Both the position numbers and the translations under genes were made by a program. 64,000 nucleotides of DNA from Rhodomicrobium sp. R_RK_3 (GTDB lineage Bacteria; Pseudomonadota; Alphaproteobacteria; Rhizobiales; Rhodomicrobiaceae): positions 116,063 through 180,062 of the forward strand of contig NZ_MWLK01000032.1 of the NCBI RefSeq assembly GCF_002198715.1. The letters are read 5' to 3'. Positions 44,576 to 54,477 of this stretch are shown one piece after another. The notes beneath the pieces are model-generated. The model was not told the origin of the DNA. It saw only the letters and a list, made by a program, of their open reading frames with translations, and searched no databases. Each line of letters opens with the position of its first letter. Positions within the stretch are counted from its first letter, which is position 1.

Positions 44576-45865
44576 ATGACACAGGCCGAGCACCGCAAGA
44601 TTCTGATGTCGCTTTTCGATGCGGCCGTCGCGGCGGCGCAGCCAGCAATATGCCTGCCGCCGCATTTTCCGCCCACGCCGCAATCGGGCCGCCTGATCGT
44701 GATCGCCTGCGGCAAGGCCGGGGCATCGATGGCCCGCGCCGCCGAGACGCATTACGCCGAGGCGATCGCCGCCGGGCGCTTCACGGGATTGTGCGTGACG
44801 CGCAAGGGTTATGCGCAGCCGCTCGCGGCCTTCGAGCTGATGGAAGCCTCGCATCCCGTTCCGGACGACACCAGCGCGGCGGCCGCTTTGCGCGCGCTGG
44901 AACTGGCCGGAGAGGCGGGCGAAGGCGATCTGGTGCTGGCGCTGATTTCGGGAGGCGCTTCGGCGCTCTGGGCCGCGCCCGCCGAGGGCATCAGCCTCGC
45001 CGACAAGCAGGATTTGACGCGGGCGCTCTTGAAGGCCGGTGCGCCGATCGGGGCCATCAATTGCGTGCGCAAGCATCTGTCACGCATCAAGGGCGGACGG
45101 CTGGCGCGGGCGGCGATGCCGGCCCGGCTGGTGACGCTGGCCATATCCGACGTGCCGGGCGATGCGCCCGACACCATCGGCTCCGGCCCGACGGTGCCCG
45201 ACAGCGCCACGCTCGCCGATGCGCGCGACATGCTCGCCAAATATAACGTGCGCCCTGCCCCGGCCATCGAGGCCGCGCTCGGCAATCCCGCGAACGAGAC
45301 CCCCAAGCCCGGCGACGCCAGCTTCGCGGGAGCCGAATTCATCCTCACCGCCGCGCCGAAACATTCCTTGCGCGCCGCCGCCGATAAGGTCGCGGCGCTC
45401 GGCTACGAGCCTATACTGCTCGGCGATGCGCTGGAGGGCGAGGCGCGCGACGTCGCCCGCGACCATGCCGCCCTCGCGCTCGAGGCCAAGGCGAAAAGCC
45501 GACGCGTCGCCATCCTCTCGGGCGGCGAATTGACGGTGACCATCCAGGGTAACGGCAGAGGTGGCCCAAATCAGGAATACGCTCTGGCCCTCGCCATCGC
45601 GCTTGGCGGCGCGACCGGAATCCATGCGCTCGCGGCCGATACGGACGGCAGCGACGGCGGCTCTGGCAAGGCGGACGACCCCGCCGGTGCGATCATCGGT
45701 CCGGAAACGCTCGCGCGCGCCGCGAATAACGGGCACAATCCCGCGATATTTTTGATAAATAACGATTCCACGGGATTCTTCGAGATGTTAGACGACCTTA
45801 TCCTGTGCGGGCCGACGCTCACCAACGTGAACGATTTGCGCGCCATCCTCGTTGACCCCGCGTGA
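44576..45865 (+). CDS. Glycerate 2-kinase (MOFRL family)
   Basis: A 429-residue kinase of the GckA/TtuD family that phosphorylates D-glycerate to 2-phosphoglycerate. The N-terminal DUF4147 domain has LIVIACGKAGASMARAAE, ALISGGASALWAAP and AISDVPGDAPDTIGSGPTVPD. The C-terminal MOFRL domain has ILSGGELTVTIQGNGRGGPNQEYAL and ALAADTDGSDGG. The ATG at 44576 follows CGGGAG. Longer readings overlap the divergent gene. It is followed at 47 bases by DUF1036 and pyk, so glycerate can feed into lower glycolysis through products encoded in the same cluster. Confidence 0.9.
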   Translation: MTQAEHRKILMSLFDAAVAAAQPAICLPPHFPPTPQSGRLIVIACGKAGASMARAAETHYAEAIAAGRFTGLCVTRKGYAQPLAAFELMEASHPVPDDTSAAAALRALELAGEAGEGDLVLALISGGASALWAAPAEGISLADKQDLTRALLKAGAPIGAINCVRKHLSRIKGGRLARAAMPARLVTLAISDVPGDAPDTIGSGPTVPDSATLADARDMLAKYNVRPAPAIEAALGNPANETPKPGDASFAGAEFILTAAPKHSLRAAADKVAALGYEPILLGDALEGEARDVARDHAALALEAKAKSRRVAILSGGELTVTIQGNGRGGPNQEYALALAIALGGATGIHALAADTDGSDGGSGKADDPAGAIIGPETLARAANNGHNPAIFLINNDSTGFFEMLDDLILCGPTLTNVNDLRAILVDPA

Positions 45866-45912
45866 CGCGCGTTAACAAGACAACAACCATCCGTCAAACT
45901 CTTGGAATTGAG

Positions 45913-46362
45913 ATGAAGAGACACAATTTCGGCCGCATCGTCCTGTTTCTCGGCTTCTTTGCTGCCTCGATCCTCGGTCTCGCCTTCCCTGCCTCAGCCG
46001 ACCTGAAATTGTGCAATACCACGTCGAGCCGCGTCGGTGTCGCCATCGGCTACAAGGATGAACAGGGCTGGGTCAGCGAAGGCTGGTGGAATGTGGCGTC
46101 GCAAACCTGCGAGGTGCTGCTGAAGGGGACGCTGGTCGCGCGCTACTACTATATTCACGCGCTGGATTACGATCGCGGCGGCGAATGGGGCGGCAAGGCC
46201 TTCATGTGTACGGGCGACAAGGCGTTCACGATCCGGGGCGTACAGGACTGCCCGTCGCGCAATGCCAAGCGCTCGGGATTTTTCGAAGTCGATACGAATG
46301 AAGAAAAAGACTGGACCGTGCGGTTGACCGATCCGGGTGATGGAGGAGCTGCGACGCAATGA
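45913..46362 (+). CDS. DUF1036 secreted protein
   Basis: A 149-residue protein with a signal peptide (RIVLFLGFFAASILGLAFPA, then SAD) and a DUF1036 domain: LKLCNTTSSRVGVAIGYKDE, WVSEGWWNVASQTCEVLL, YYYIHALD and KAFMCTGDKAFTI. Four cysteines suggest disulfides in the periplasm. The role of DUF1036 is unknown. It is widespread next to pyk in Hyphomicrobiales. The stop overlaps the pyk start (ATGA), so the two are translationally coupled. Confidence 0.88.
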   Translation: MKRHNFGRIVLFLGFFAASILGLAFPASADLKLCNTTSSRVGVAIGYKDEQGWVSEGWWNVASQTCEVLLKGTLVARYYYIHALDYDRGGEWGGKAFMCTGDKAFTIRGVQDCPSRNAKRSGFFEVDTNEEKDWTVRLTDPGDGGAATQ

Positions 46363-47819
46363 GACGAAACCGGCGTGTCAAGATTATCGCGACTTTAGGG
46401 CCTGCCTCGTCGACCCCTGAGATGATGAAGCGGCTGTTCGAGGCCGGCGCGGACGTGTTCCGCATCAATATGAGCCACGCCTCGCATGAGGATCTGCGCG
46501 ACCGCTATGAGGCGATCCGCGCCATCGAGCGCGAGGTCGGGTCCCCGATCGGCATTCTCTGCGATCTGCAGGGGCCCAAATTTCGGGTCGGCCTGTTCGA
46601 GGAGCAGATCATCCTCCCCGCCGGCGCCTATTTCAATTTCGACCACAATGATGCTCCGGGCGATGCCTCGCGGGTCTACCTGCCGCATCCGGAAATTTTC
46701 GAGGGCGTCGAGCCCGGCCACCAGCTTCTGCTGAATGACGGCAAGCTGCGCTTCGTCGTCCGCAGCAAGACCGCGCGGCGCATCGAGACCGAAGTGCTGG
46801 TCGGCGGCGCGCTGTCCAGCCGCAAGGGCGTCAGCCTGCCCGACACGGTGCTGCCGGTCAGCCCGCTGACCCCCATCGACCGCGAAAATCTGGAATATGG
46901 CTGCCAGCTCGGCGTCGACTGGATCGCGCTCTCCTTCGTGCAGCGCGCCGAGGACGTGATCGAGGCCAAGCAGCTCATCAAGGGCCGCGCGGGCGTCCTG
47001 TCCAAGATCGAGAAGCCGGCCGCCGTGCACGACATCGAGCGCATCGTCGCCGAATCCGACGCCATCATGGTGGCGCGCGGCGATCTCGGCGTCGAGATGC
47101 CGCTGGAGAAAGTGCCGGGCGTGCAGAAGCGGCTGACCCGCCTCGCCCGCCGCCAGGGCAAGCCGGTGGTGATCGCGACACAAATGCTGGAATCGATGAT
47201 TTCCGCGCCGGTGCCGACCCGCGCCGAGGTTTCCGACGTCGCCACCGCGGTGTTCGAGGGCGCCGACGCCATCATGCTGTCCGCCGAGTCCGCCGCCGGG
47301 CAGTTCCCCTACGAGGCCGTGGCGACGATGAACAGCATCGCCATCGAGGTCGAGCAGGACCCGCTCTATGACGGCATCATCAACAGCCAGCGCCCGGAGC
47401 CGGACCATTCCGCCGCCGGCGCCATGAGCGCCGCCGCCTGCTCCATCGCCGAGGACGCGCGGCTCGTCGCCATCATCTGCTATACCTCGACGGGAGCCAC
47501 GGCGCTCCGCGTCGCCCGGCAGCGCCCGCGCCAGCCGATCCTCGCCCTGTCGACCAGCGAGGCCACCTCGCGCCGCCTCGCCATGGCCTGGGGCATGCAC
47601 TGCGTGCTGACGGAAGACCCGCATTCGGTCGCCGACATGGTGACGCGGGCCTGCCGCCTCGCAGCGGTCGAGGGCATGGCGAAGCTTGGCGACAAGCTGA
47701 TCGTTTCGGCGGGCCTCCCCTTCGGCACCCCCGGCGCGACGAACATGCTGCGCGTGGTGCGCATCGAGGCGAACGCCATGCGGGCGGCGCAGAACGCTCA
47801 TGCGGGGCATGGGAAGTAA
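46359..47819 (+). CDS. pyk: Pyruvate kinase
   Basis: A 486-residue enzyme that converts phosphoenolpyruvate and ADP to pyruvate and ATP. Visible are KIIATLGPASSTPEMMKRLFEAG, FRINMSHA, the catalytic SKIEKP region, MVARGDLGVEMP, IATQMLESM and the C-terminal domain with SNAS-like effector features only weakly evident. Length is standard. It overlaps the DUF1036 gene by four bases. A family B repeat follows 80 bases after the stop and may end transcription. Confidence 0.96.
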   Translation: MRRNRRVKIIATLGPASSTPEMMKRLFEAGADVFRINMSHASHEDLRDRYEAIRAIEREVGSPIGILCDLQGPKFRVGLFEEQIILPAGAYFNFDHNDAPGDASRVYLPHPEIFEGVEPGHQLLLNDGKLRFVVRSKTARRIETEVLVGGALSSRKGVSLPDTVLPVSPLTPIDRENLEYGCQLGVDWIALSFVQRAEDVIEAKQLIKGRAGVLSKIEKPAAVHDIERIVAESDAIMVARGDLGVEMPLEKVPGVQKRLTRLARRQGKPVVIATQMLESMISAPVPTRAEVSDVATAVFEGADAIMLSAESAAGQFPYEAVATMNSIAIEVEQDPLYDGIINSQRPEPDHSAAGAMSAAACSIAEDARLVAIICYTSTGATALRVARQRPRQPILALSTSEATSRRLAMAWGMHCVLTEDPHSVADMVTRACRLAAVEGMAKLGDKLIVSAGLPFGTPGATNMLRVVRIEANAMRAAQNAHAGHGK

Positions 47820-47899
47820 GAGGGTGGAGTAGGGGGCGGTAGCGTTTGGAGCGGTCTTGCACTGACCCCACCAAATCAGGCGGGCCGCAGCGCCCCCTC

Positions 47900-48010
47900 C
47901 GTCGTCCCGGACACCGCGAAGCGGTGAGCCGGGACCCAATCCCGCATCCGCGTGCACTGCGGCAAGAGGAGAGGCGAGTGGGCCCCGGCTCTGACAGCCG
48001 GGGCGACGGG
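47900..48010. repeat. Dispersed repeat family B, copy 3
   Basis: It begins CGTCGTCCCGGACACCGCG and ends CCGGGGCGACGGG, with CACTGCGGCAAGAGGAGAGG inside. It lies in the 338-base space between convergent pyk and the TPR gene. I see no gene in that space. Confidence 0.8.
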
Positions 48011-48157
48011 TAAGGTCTCAGAATTCGAAGAAGTCTCGGAAGGTCCCGCGTGAGGCATTGCCGGGGTTAGGCGTTCGTCGCCTCTCAGCCGAGCCCCCTC
48101 CACAAAGGACGCGAACGAGATCGAGCTTTTGAACAGAGAGCCGAACGCCGCGACGCC

Positions 48158-48799
48158 TTAAAGCCCCTGCCCTTCGACCTCGCGGGAGAGTTCTTCTTCG
48201 GCCTGTTTCGCCGACTTCAGGTGCGGGTTGATCTCCAGCGCCCTGCGCGTCGCGCGGAGCGCGGCGTCGTTGCTGCCGGTCTCGCGCAGGATGATGCCAA
48301 GGCCCTCGATGGCCTTGAAATGCCGCGGCTCGAGCGCCAGCACCTGGCGCAATTGGCGCATCGCCTGCTTGTAATCTTCCTGCAGGAAATAGATGGTGGC
48401 GAGCTGGTTCCAGCCTTCGGTGTAGCGCGGCTCGATCGCCGTCAGCCCCGACAGGATCTGCAAGGCGAGGTCATAATTGCGGTTCTTGACCGCAAGACCG
48501 GCGCGCTGCATCAGCAGGTCAGCCGTGTCGCTGCCGGAAGATCCCCAGACCTTCTCGATCGCCGAAACAATCAACTCGGCGCTCTCGTCGCTCTCGGCGG
48601 CTTTGAGCTGATCATACAGCGTCGCCAGCAGCTCAGCCCGCGCCTTGCGCAAGGACTGCTTGGGCGCGACGAGCGGCTTCAATGACGGCAGCTCAGCCGG
48701 AGGCTGCGGCTCAGCCGCCACCGACGGACCGGCGAACGCGGCAAAGGCTGCGGCAAGCAACGCGGCGCGGAAAGGGAGGCTGCGGCGAAATGATCTCAT
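48158..48799 (-). CDS. TPR-repeat periplasmic protein
   Basis: A 213-residue protein with a signal peptide (RRSLPFRAALLAAAFAAFAG, ending VAAEPQ). At least two TPR motifs are visible in the second half (about 120-200): YDLALQILSGLTAIEPRYTEGWNQLATIYF and YKQAMRQLRQVLALEPRHFKAIEGLGIIL. Such repeats mediate protein contacts, often in envelope assembly. The ATG at 48799 opens directly on the signal peptide. No enzymatic domain is present. Confidence 0.8.
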   Translation of the reverse strand: MRSFRRSLPFRAALLAAAFAAFAGPSVAAEPQPPAELPSLKPLVAPKQSLRKARAELLATLYDQLKAAESDESAELIVSAIEKVWGSSGSDTADLLMQRAGLAVKNRNYDLALQILSGLTAIEPRYTEGWNQLATIYFLQEDYKQAMRQLRQVLALEPRHFKAIEGLGIILRETGSNDAALRATRRALEINPHLKSAKQAEEELSREVEGQGL

Positions 48800-48866
48800 G
48801 CCAATAGTGAAACACAGGACGCGGCGATCTTCAATCGCCGCCTGCATGCGTCACTAACGACAAGGC

Positions 48867-48992
48867 TCAACCCTGGCGGGCCTTGTAGCGCTTGATGGTC
48901 TTGTTGATCACATAGAGGCGGCCGCGGCGGCGGACGACGCGGTTGTCGCGGTGACGCTTCCTCAAGGACTTGATCGAATTTTTAATCTTCAT
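48867..48992 (-). CDS. rpmJ: 50S ribosomal protein L36, YkgO type
   Basis: A 41-residue basic protein. It begins [18 protein letters not shown] and ends [15 protein letters not shown], the form of L36 without the four zinc-binding cysteines. In bacteria with both types the cysteine-free one is favoured under zinc limitation. In many alphaproteobacteria it is the only copy. It is a standalone gene, too short for many gene finders. Confidence 0.93.
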   Translation of the reverse strand: MKIKNSIKSLRKRHRDNRVVRRRGRLYVINKTIKRYKARQG

Positions 48993-49127
48993 GATCTTCT
49001 CGAAATGCTCAGCCCGCGCGCGGTGGAGTCAACCGGCCACCGGCGGAAAAGCATCTCCCCATGTGTTGGAAAACTGCTGGCGCGACACTAGTAAGGCGCG
49101 CCAGCCTTGTCAACTCGAGGCTCACGA

Positions 49128-49159
49128 AATCGGGGCTTTCCGATGCGGAAAAGCCCCGA
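49128..49159 (-). terminator. Terminator of the SEL1/TPR membrane protein gene
   Basis: On the minus strand ATCGGGGCTTTTCCGCATCG is followed by GAAAGCCCCGATTTCG. The stem GGGGCTTT with AAAGCCCC is perfect and the loop small, 13 bases after the stop. A short T-run follows (ATTTCG). Confidence 0.6.
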
Positions 49160-49172
49160 TCCTCAGGACGGA

Positions 49173-50543
49173 TTACCGGCCGGCGAGCGCGCTCAGCCGC
49201 TCCTTGGCCTCGCGCTGGCCGAGTTGCGCGGCGACCGTGTACCACTCGCGCGCCTTCTCGGGATCGGCCTTCAGGCCGAGGGTGTTCATCGAGCGCAGAT
49301 AGGCCGGATCGAAGGTCTGCGCCAGCGCCAGGGCGGCCCTGCCGCTGCCCTTCTTGGCGATGTGCTCGAACAGCAGGCGGGCGCTCGACACATCGCCCGT
49401 CGAGAGCAGGCGGGCGCCGCGCTCCAGCATGGTGGCTTCCGCATCGGGCGAGATCTGCAGCTTGGTGGCCGTCGAACCGGGACTCGGAGCGGCCGGCGCG
49501 GGCCGTGCGAGCGAAGGCTGCTGCAGGCGCTCGGGCTCGACCTGACGCGGCAGGCGCGGCTCGGCTTCCGGGGGCGCGGAGGTGAGGATACGCGAGGTCG
49601 GAACCGGGTCGCGCGGAATGCTGGCGACGGTCTCCTCGGCCTGCGGCGCCGGGATGCCGGCGCCTTCGCTGAGACGCACGTTGACGAGACGGCTCTCGAC
49701 CGGCGTGTTGCGGCCCTTGACCAGCAGCACTTCCAACTTGAACGCGCCCTCATAGCCGGGCGGCGAAACCAGCGCCAGCTTCTGCACGTCGCGGAGCGAC
49801 ACCGCCCAGGAATCCTTCAGCCGGAAACCGGCGGACAGGCTGAGATTGTCGGGCAGGCCCCGGAACATCAGGAAGGAATATTCCTCGGAATCGCCGAGAG
49901 TGATGACGATCCGCACCGGGATCGGCGCGCCGGAAATACCGGAAATATTGTCGATCGCAAGACCCGGCGCCTCCTGCGAGGCGATCCGCACCAGGTTCGG
50001 CTCATCGGCCGAGACCTGACGCTCCATGCCGGACGGCGTAATGGCGGCGACCGGGGTGGTGCCGGCCTGGGCCGCCTGGGCAAGCGCCGCATGGGACACG
50101 TCCGCGCCCTGATATTGCGCCGCGTGGCGCTGGTCGGCGTCGGCCGAACCGCCATGGCCGCCGCCATGGTTGACGATGGCGGTCAGCGCGGCGGTGGCTC
50201 CCACGGCCACGGCGCAGACCACGGCGACCGTGGCGCCGCCGGACAGGCGCGGCTTGCCTTCGCGGGCGCTGGAGAAAAGCTGCTGATGCTCCATGAGGGC
50301 GTTGGCCGGGTCGAGCGGCGCGCCGAGCGGTGCCGGAGCGCGCGAGCCGACGATCATGCGGCCGGCGGGACGGACCACGCGGCCGTCATGCATCTTGTGC
50401 AAAGGCAGCGTGTCGGCGGTCTCCACCGGCATCCCCATATCGCTGCTATTCACCCGCGCCACCCGCTCCGAAAGGCGCTGCGGCATCGAACCGGCCCCGA
50501 ACGGCAATTCTGGTTGACGCCCGTTCTGATCATCATCCGCCAT
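49173..50543 (-). CDS. Membrane-anchored SEL1-like repeat protein
   Basis: A 456-residue protein with a cytoplasmic N-terminal part of about 100 residues and one transmembrane helix (ATVAVVCAVAVGATAALTAI). A large periplasmic region follows, ending in SEL1/TPR-type repeats (ARLLSTGDVSSARLLFEHIA, EKAREWYTVAAQLGQREAKE). The middle (about 200-320) is beta-rich with VRIVITLGDSEEYSFLMFRGLP. The ATG at 50543 is chosen because upstream in-frame sequence is non-protein-like. The domain layout suggests an envelope scaffold; no enzyme motif is visible. Confidence 0.75.
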   Translation of the reverse strand: MADDDQNGRQPELPFGAGSMPQRLSERVARVNSSDMGMPVETADTLPLHKMHDGRVVRPAGRMIVGSRAPAPLGAPLDPANALMEHQQLFSSAREGKPRLSGGATVAVVCAVAVGATAALTAIVNHGGGHGGSADADQRHAAQYQGADVSHAALAQAAQAGTTPVAAITPSGMERQVSADEPNLVRIASQEAPGLAIDNISGISGAPIPVRIVITLGDSEEYSFLMFRGLPDNLSLSAGFRLKDSWAVSLRDVQKLALVSPPGYEGAFKLEVLLVKGRNTPVESRLVNVRLSEGAGIPAPQAEETVASIPRDPVPTSRILTSAPPEAEPRLPRQVEPERLQQPSLARPAPAAPSPGSTATKLQISPDAEATMLERGARLLSTGDVSSARLLFEHIAKKGSGRAALALAQTFDPAYLRSMNTLGLKADPEKAREWYTVAAQLGQREAKERLSALAGR

Positions 50544-51215
50544 GTGTTCCCACTCCCACGAGAAGACAGCGCATTGGCTGCCACGCCACGGCAGGTTTTG
50601 CGCGCACATCCCAGGGATACGCATCGCAGATCTTGCCGGCTCTTCGCCCCATTGCCCGTACCATCCACTACCCCGTCTGGGACTAGCGTCTGGCCCTAAA
50701 AGCTTCCAAAATGCCCTGCCGGAAAGCCCGTATCGAAACATTGCCACATCAGCACGGGACTATTCCAGTGTCTTTTGCATCTGTTTTGCGCAAGTTTGAA
50801 GATTTTCGGAGCAAAACCGATGGCCAATTCAACAGCGCCTCCGCGGGAGCGCCTGGCAATGCCATCAAATGAGGCTTGCCGGAGACCCATGGGACAGTCT
50901 TCATTGGCTGGGCAAACATAGGCCGCAAAAAAGGCAAGAATTCGGTGGGTGCTGACAATTCCGTTGAGTTTTGGAAAAGAAATGCCCGCCGGAAACACCA
51001 TGTTTCTGGACGCCGCGCGATCGATTTTCTCAGATTCGCCTAGCCCAATCAATGCGTTCGGCGCGCGATTGGTTTAGCCGGACATTTCCGGCGAATCGCG
51101 GGTGAATGCATTGGCAAGAAAATTCGGCCCGCATCCGCTGGGCCTCGAAGCGGGCTGAATCCGCTCGAAGTTTCGGGCTGCACCCGCCTCTGGCGGGGGA
51201 CGACCCCCGCCGCGC
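50544..51215. other. 672-base intergenic region between two SEL1 genes
   Basis: No convincing gene. The only longer frame (50696-51052, minus) has no ribosome site, no domain and atypical composition. Lower GC around 50750-50830 and 50940-51010 suggests promoter or leader sequence for the membrane SEL1 gene. No family A, B or C repeat is present. Confidence 0.5.
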
Positions 51216-52280
51216 CTATTCCAGTAACGCGGCCGTCGCGCGCTGATATTCGAAGGCGTCACCTTCGGCTTTCTTCCGCTGGGGCGGTGAGAGCGACGCG
51301 AGAAACTGGTCCAGGCCGAAATCGCTGATGCCGCCCTGGCGCGACAGCAAATGCCATTTGCCGGCCGCGACGGAATCCTGCTGGGTGCCTTTGCCGACGG
51401 CGAGCGCATGCGCCAGCCGGTTCTGCGCCACCGGATTGCCCTTCTCGGCGGCGCGGCGCAGCATGGTGTAGCCCAGCGCCTCGTTCTTGGCGGTGCCTTT
51501 GCCCAGATAGAGGGCGATGCCATATTCCAGCTCGGCATTGGTCATGCCGGCTTCCGCCGCCTTGCTGAGCCAATAGGTCGACTTCTCGTCGTCCTGCTTG
51601 ACCCCGCGCCCTTCCTTGTAGAAGGCGGCGAGGTCGTATTGCGCCGGCGCGTGGTCGAGTTCAGCCGCGCGCTGCAGCAGCTCGGCCGCCTTCTCCAGAT
51701 CGAGCGGACGCGCATTGCCCTCGACATAGATCAGCGCAAGATTATATAGGGCGATGGCATGGTTCTTGGACGCAGCCATTTCGAAGAACTGGGCCGCCTG
51801 CTTCTTGTTCTCCTTGATGCCGCGCCCTTCCGCCAGCATCACGCCGAGCGCGAATTGCGCGTGCACGTCGCCGATGGCCGCACCCTTGGCGTACCATTCC
51901 GCCGCCTTGCCCAGATCCTGCGGCACGCCGAGGCCGTCCTCATACAGCTCGGCCAGCAGCGTGTGCGAGGGGCCGTCGCCCTTGGCGGCGCCGGCTTCGG
52001 CCAGAGTCTTGGCCTCCATATATTTGCCTGCGTCGAAGGCGGCATAGGCGGGGTCGAGCACGAAGCTCGGGATCTCGACCTCGCCCGCCTTCCAGCCGGG
52101 GGCACGGGCGGCGGTCTTCTGCCCCGCCGCGGCGGGTGCCGTTGCCGGCGCCGATGCGGGAGACGCGGTCTTCTGCTGCGCCGGGGCCGGGGCGGCAGGC
52201 TTCTGCTGCGCGGCCGCGGGACCCGCCGCGAGCACGGCCGACGCGGCCAGCAGCAGCGCCGGGAGCCTCAGAGGGGGCAT
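51216..52280 (-). CDS. Secreted SEL1-like repeat protein
   Basis: A 354-residue protein with a signal peptide (RLPALLLAASAVLAAGPAAA, then QQKP) and a Pro/Ala linker (about 25-65). At least six SEL1 repeats follow, each of about 36 residues, for example DLGKAAEWYAKGAAIGDVHA, QAAQFFEMAASKNHAIALYN and EKAAELLQRAAELDHAPAQY. SEL1 proteins act as adaptors. The ATG at 52280 directly precedes the signal peptide; longer readings would overlap the ThiE-like gene. It overlaps nothing and ends in RATAALLE. Confidence 0.82.
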   Translation of the reverse strand: MPPLRLPALLLAASAVLAAGPAAAQQKPAAPAPAQQKTASPASAPATAPAAAGQKTAARAPGWKAGEVEIPSFVLDPAYAAFDAGKYMEAKTLAEAGAAKGDGPSHTLLAELYEDGLGVPQDLGKAAEWYAKGAAIGDVHAQFALGVMLAEGRGIKENKKQAAQFFEMAASKNHAIALYNLALIYVEGNARPLDLEKAAELLQRAAELDHAPAQYDLAAFYKEGRGVKQDDEKSTYWLSKAAEAGMTNAELEYGIALYLGKGTAKNEALGYTMLRRAAEKGNPVAQNRLAHALAVGKGTQQDSVAAGKWHLLSRQGGISDFGLDQFLASLSPPQRKKAEGDAFEYQRATAALLE

Positions 52281-52293
52281 GGCACAAGCGCTC

Positions 52294-52980
52294 CTATTCC
52301 GGCCGCGCGGAGCGGCGGCCTTCGCCGGCCAGCCCCGCGAGCGTGAGAAACCACTCTGCCCGGGCATCGCCCGTCCGGCCGCCGTCACCTGCCGCCAGAA
52401 AATCCGCCCCCGCGCGAACCAGCCCGTGCAACTCGTCAACCCCATATCCCTCTCGCGCCCATGCCACGCATGGGATTTCGAACAGCTCACTCCACCAGGC
52501 CAGCATGTCCTCGGTCGCGTCCCTGTCCGCCGCGTCATCGCCGACGCCATATTCGCCGAAAGCGACGTAATCGGCGCCCTCCTCGGCCATGCTCATGGCT
52601 TCGTGGCGCGACAGCACGCAGGATACACCGATGGATTTGGCCTCGCCCAACAGACGCCGCGCATCCGCCAACGTCGTGCTGTCGGCTCGCAGATGGACCC
52701 CATCCGCGTCAAGCTCTTTGGCGAGTTGCACATCATTTTCAATCAAGACGGCAAGATTCTGGCGGCGGGCCTCGACCATGAAGTCGCGCAAGGCCTCGCT
52801 GCCGGCGCCGCCCGCGAGGCCGGTGACAAGCAGGGCGGCCGGCGCAACCTCATGGGCGATGCGCGCAAGTTCGGACGCGCCCGGAAGCGCGCCGATGCCG
52901 AAACGCAGATAGAGCCGGCAGCCCTGGTCCAAAGGCGCTTCGGGGTGCTGCTTGGGGCGCGCGCCCTTCTTGCGGGACAA
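52294..52980 (-). CDS. Thiamine phosphate synthase-like protein (TenI/ThiE fold)
   Basis: A 228-residue TIM-barrel protein resembling ThiE/TenI: LYLRFGIGALPGASELARIA, NLAVLIENDVQLAKELDADGVHLRADS, VSCVLSRHEAMSMAEEGADYVAFGEYG. It keeps the pyrophosphate-loop style GVHLRADS, but several catalytic residues of true ThiE (QxR region, SxxT) are not obvious, so it may be a divergent paralogue. The only start is a TTG at 52980, three bases after the gap stop, suggesting reinitiation. It may not make thiamine. Confidence 0.65.
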   Translation of the reverse strand: MSRKKGARPKQHPEAPLDQGCRLYLRFGIGALPGASELARIAHEVAPAALLVTGLAGGAGSEALRDFMVEARRQNLAVLIENDVQLAKELDADGVHLRADSTTLADARRLLGEAKSIGVSCVLSRHEAMSMAEEGADYVAFGEYGVGDDAADRDATEDMLAWWSELFEIPCVAWAREGYGVDELHGLVRAGADFLAAGDGGRTGDARAEWFLTLAGLAGEGRRSARPE

Positions 52981-52983
52981 GGC

Positions 52984-53994
52984 TCAGCCGATCAGCTTGC
53001 CGATGACGGCGGCGGTGTCCAGCATCCGGTTCGAGAAGCCCCATTCATTGTCGTACCAGGACATCACGCGCACCAGACGGCCGTCGACGATCTGCGTCTG
53101 GCTCAGGTCGAAAGTCGAGGAATGCGGGTCGTGGTTGAAGTCGACCGACACCAGCGGCTCGTCGGTGACGGCGAGGATGCCCTTCAGCTCGCCGGCGGCC
53201 GCCTTGGTCATGGCGGCGTTGATCTCGGCGACGGTGGTCTCGCGCGTCGGGATGAATTTCAGGTCGATCACCGAGACATTCGGCGTCGGCACGCGGATGG
53301 AGGTGCCGTCGAGCTTGCCGGCGAGTTCCGGCAGCACGAGGCCAACGGCCTTGGCGGCGCCGGTCGTCGTCGGGATCATCGAGATGGCGGCGGCGCGGGC
53401 GCGGCGCGGGTCGCTATGCGGCAGATCGAGGATGCGCTGGTCGTTGGTGTAGGAGTGGATGGTGGTCATGAAGCCGGCCTCGATGCCGCAGAGGTCATTG
53501 AGCACCTTGGCGACCGGGACGAGGCAATTGGTGGTGCAGGAGGCGTTGGAGATCACCTGATGCTTGGCTTCGATCTTGCCGTCATTGACGCCGAAGACCA
53601 CGGTGATGTCGGCGCCCTTGGACGGGGCCGAGACCAGCACCTTCTTGGCGCCGGCCTCCAGATGAACCGCCGCCTTGTCGCGGTCGGAGAAGATGCCGGT
53701 GCATTCCAGCACGAGATCGACGCCGAGTTCGCGCCACGGCAGCTTCGAGGGATCGCGTTCCGCCAGCACCTTGAACGGGCCCATGCCGACATCCATGGTG
53801 TCGCCTTCCAGCGTTACCTTGCCGGGGAAGCGGCCATGCACGCTGTCATATTTGAACAGATGCGCGTTGGTCTCGGGTGCGGTCAAGTCGTTGATGGCAA
53901 CCAGTTGCAGGTCGTCCCGGTGGTTCTCGACCATCGCCCGCAGCACGTTGCGCCCGATCCGCCCAAACCCGTTGATTGCCACTTTGGTCGCCAT
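52984..53994 (-). CDS. gap: Glyceraldehyde-3-phosphate dehydrogenase
   Basis: A 336-residue phosphorylating GAPDH. The NAD site is [14 protein letters not shown], the catalytic cysteine is in [10 protein letters not shown] (Cys153), and the substrate loop [26 protein letters not shown] is standard. It interconverts glyceraldehyde 3-phosphate and 1,3-bisphosphoglycerate in glycolysis. The gene lies divergent from the zapA cluster, as in many Hyphomicrobiales. pgk is not adjacent. Confidence 0.97.
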   Translation of the reverse strand: MATKVAINGFGRIGRNVLRAMVENHRDDLQLVAINDLTAPETNAHLFKYDSVHGRFPGKVTLEGDTMDVGMGPFKVLAERDPSKLPWRELGVDLVLECTGIFSDRDKAAVHLEAGAKKVLVSAPSKGADITVVFGVNDGKIEAKHQVISNASCTTNCLVPVAKVLNDLCGIEAGFMTTIHSYTNDQRILDLPHSDPRRARAAAISMIPTTTGAAKAVGLVLPELAGKLDGTSIRVPTPNVSVIDLKFIPTRETTVAEINAAMTKAAAGELKGILAVTDEPLVSVDFNHDPHSSTFDLSQTQIVDGRLVRVMSWYDNEWGFSNRMLDTAAVIGKLIG

Positions 53995-54477
53995 GAAACC
54001 CTCCGCTTGGGGCTGTTTATTGCCGTCCGGATACGCGGCTCCCGCGCCCGAAAGTTAAGCTTTTAGATGCTGGCATTTCCGTCAAAAGGCAAGCCTTTCG
54101 CGGCCGGGCATGATGGCGCGCCGGGCCGCCTGGAAGATGCAACATGCGAGAATGCGCGCGGACGGTGACGAAGCGGGCGAATCAGCGGAGTGTGGCGCAG
54201 TGGCCCAGGGGCAAGGGCAATCCCATTATGCGCCTGTAAATTAATCGTTTTTTAAATCTAGACAGGCAAACTGGTGTAGATTCAAAGGATTGACTTTCGC
54301 GGCCTTGCGGTGGCTACATGCTAAAGCGGTGGAAATCACATCCTGATTGCGGCGTCGTCTTCGATATTTTGCGCGTGTGTTTGCCGCCAGGAGTGATGGT
54401 GGCGCCGCTTGGCGTGGAAAGCTGGCGCCGTTTCGGTTGAATTCAAAGTGGTACAGTTCATGTCGGCGCGGGGGCGC
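53995..54477. other. Divergent intergenic region between gap and the zapA cluster
   Basis: No gene is seen. Base composition drops around 54235-54300 (TAATCGTTTTTTAAATC and nearby). TTGACT at 54289 could be a -35 element for the plus-strand genes, but the -10 is not clear. A stretch near 54190-54240 looked tRNA-like at first and does not fold as a cloverleaf by eye. Confidence 0.4.

Noticed and set aside
50696..51052. 118-codon minus-strand frame between SEL1 genes
   Set aside because: No ribosome site, no domain, mixed composition and no neighbour support.
54190..54240. tRNA-like stretch
   Set aside because: GTGGCGCAGTGGCCCAGGGG recalls a D-arm, but no anticodon stem or T-arm with TTC follows.
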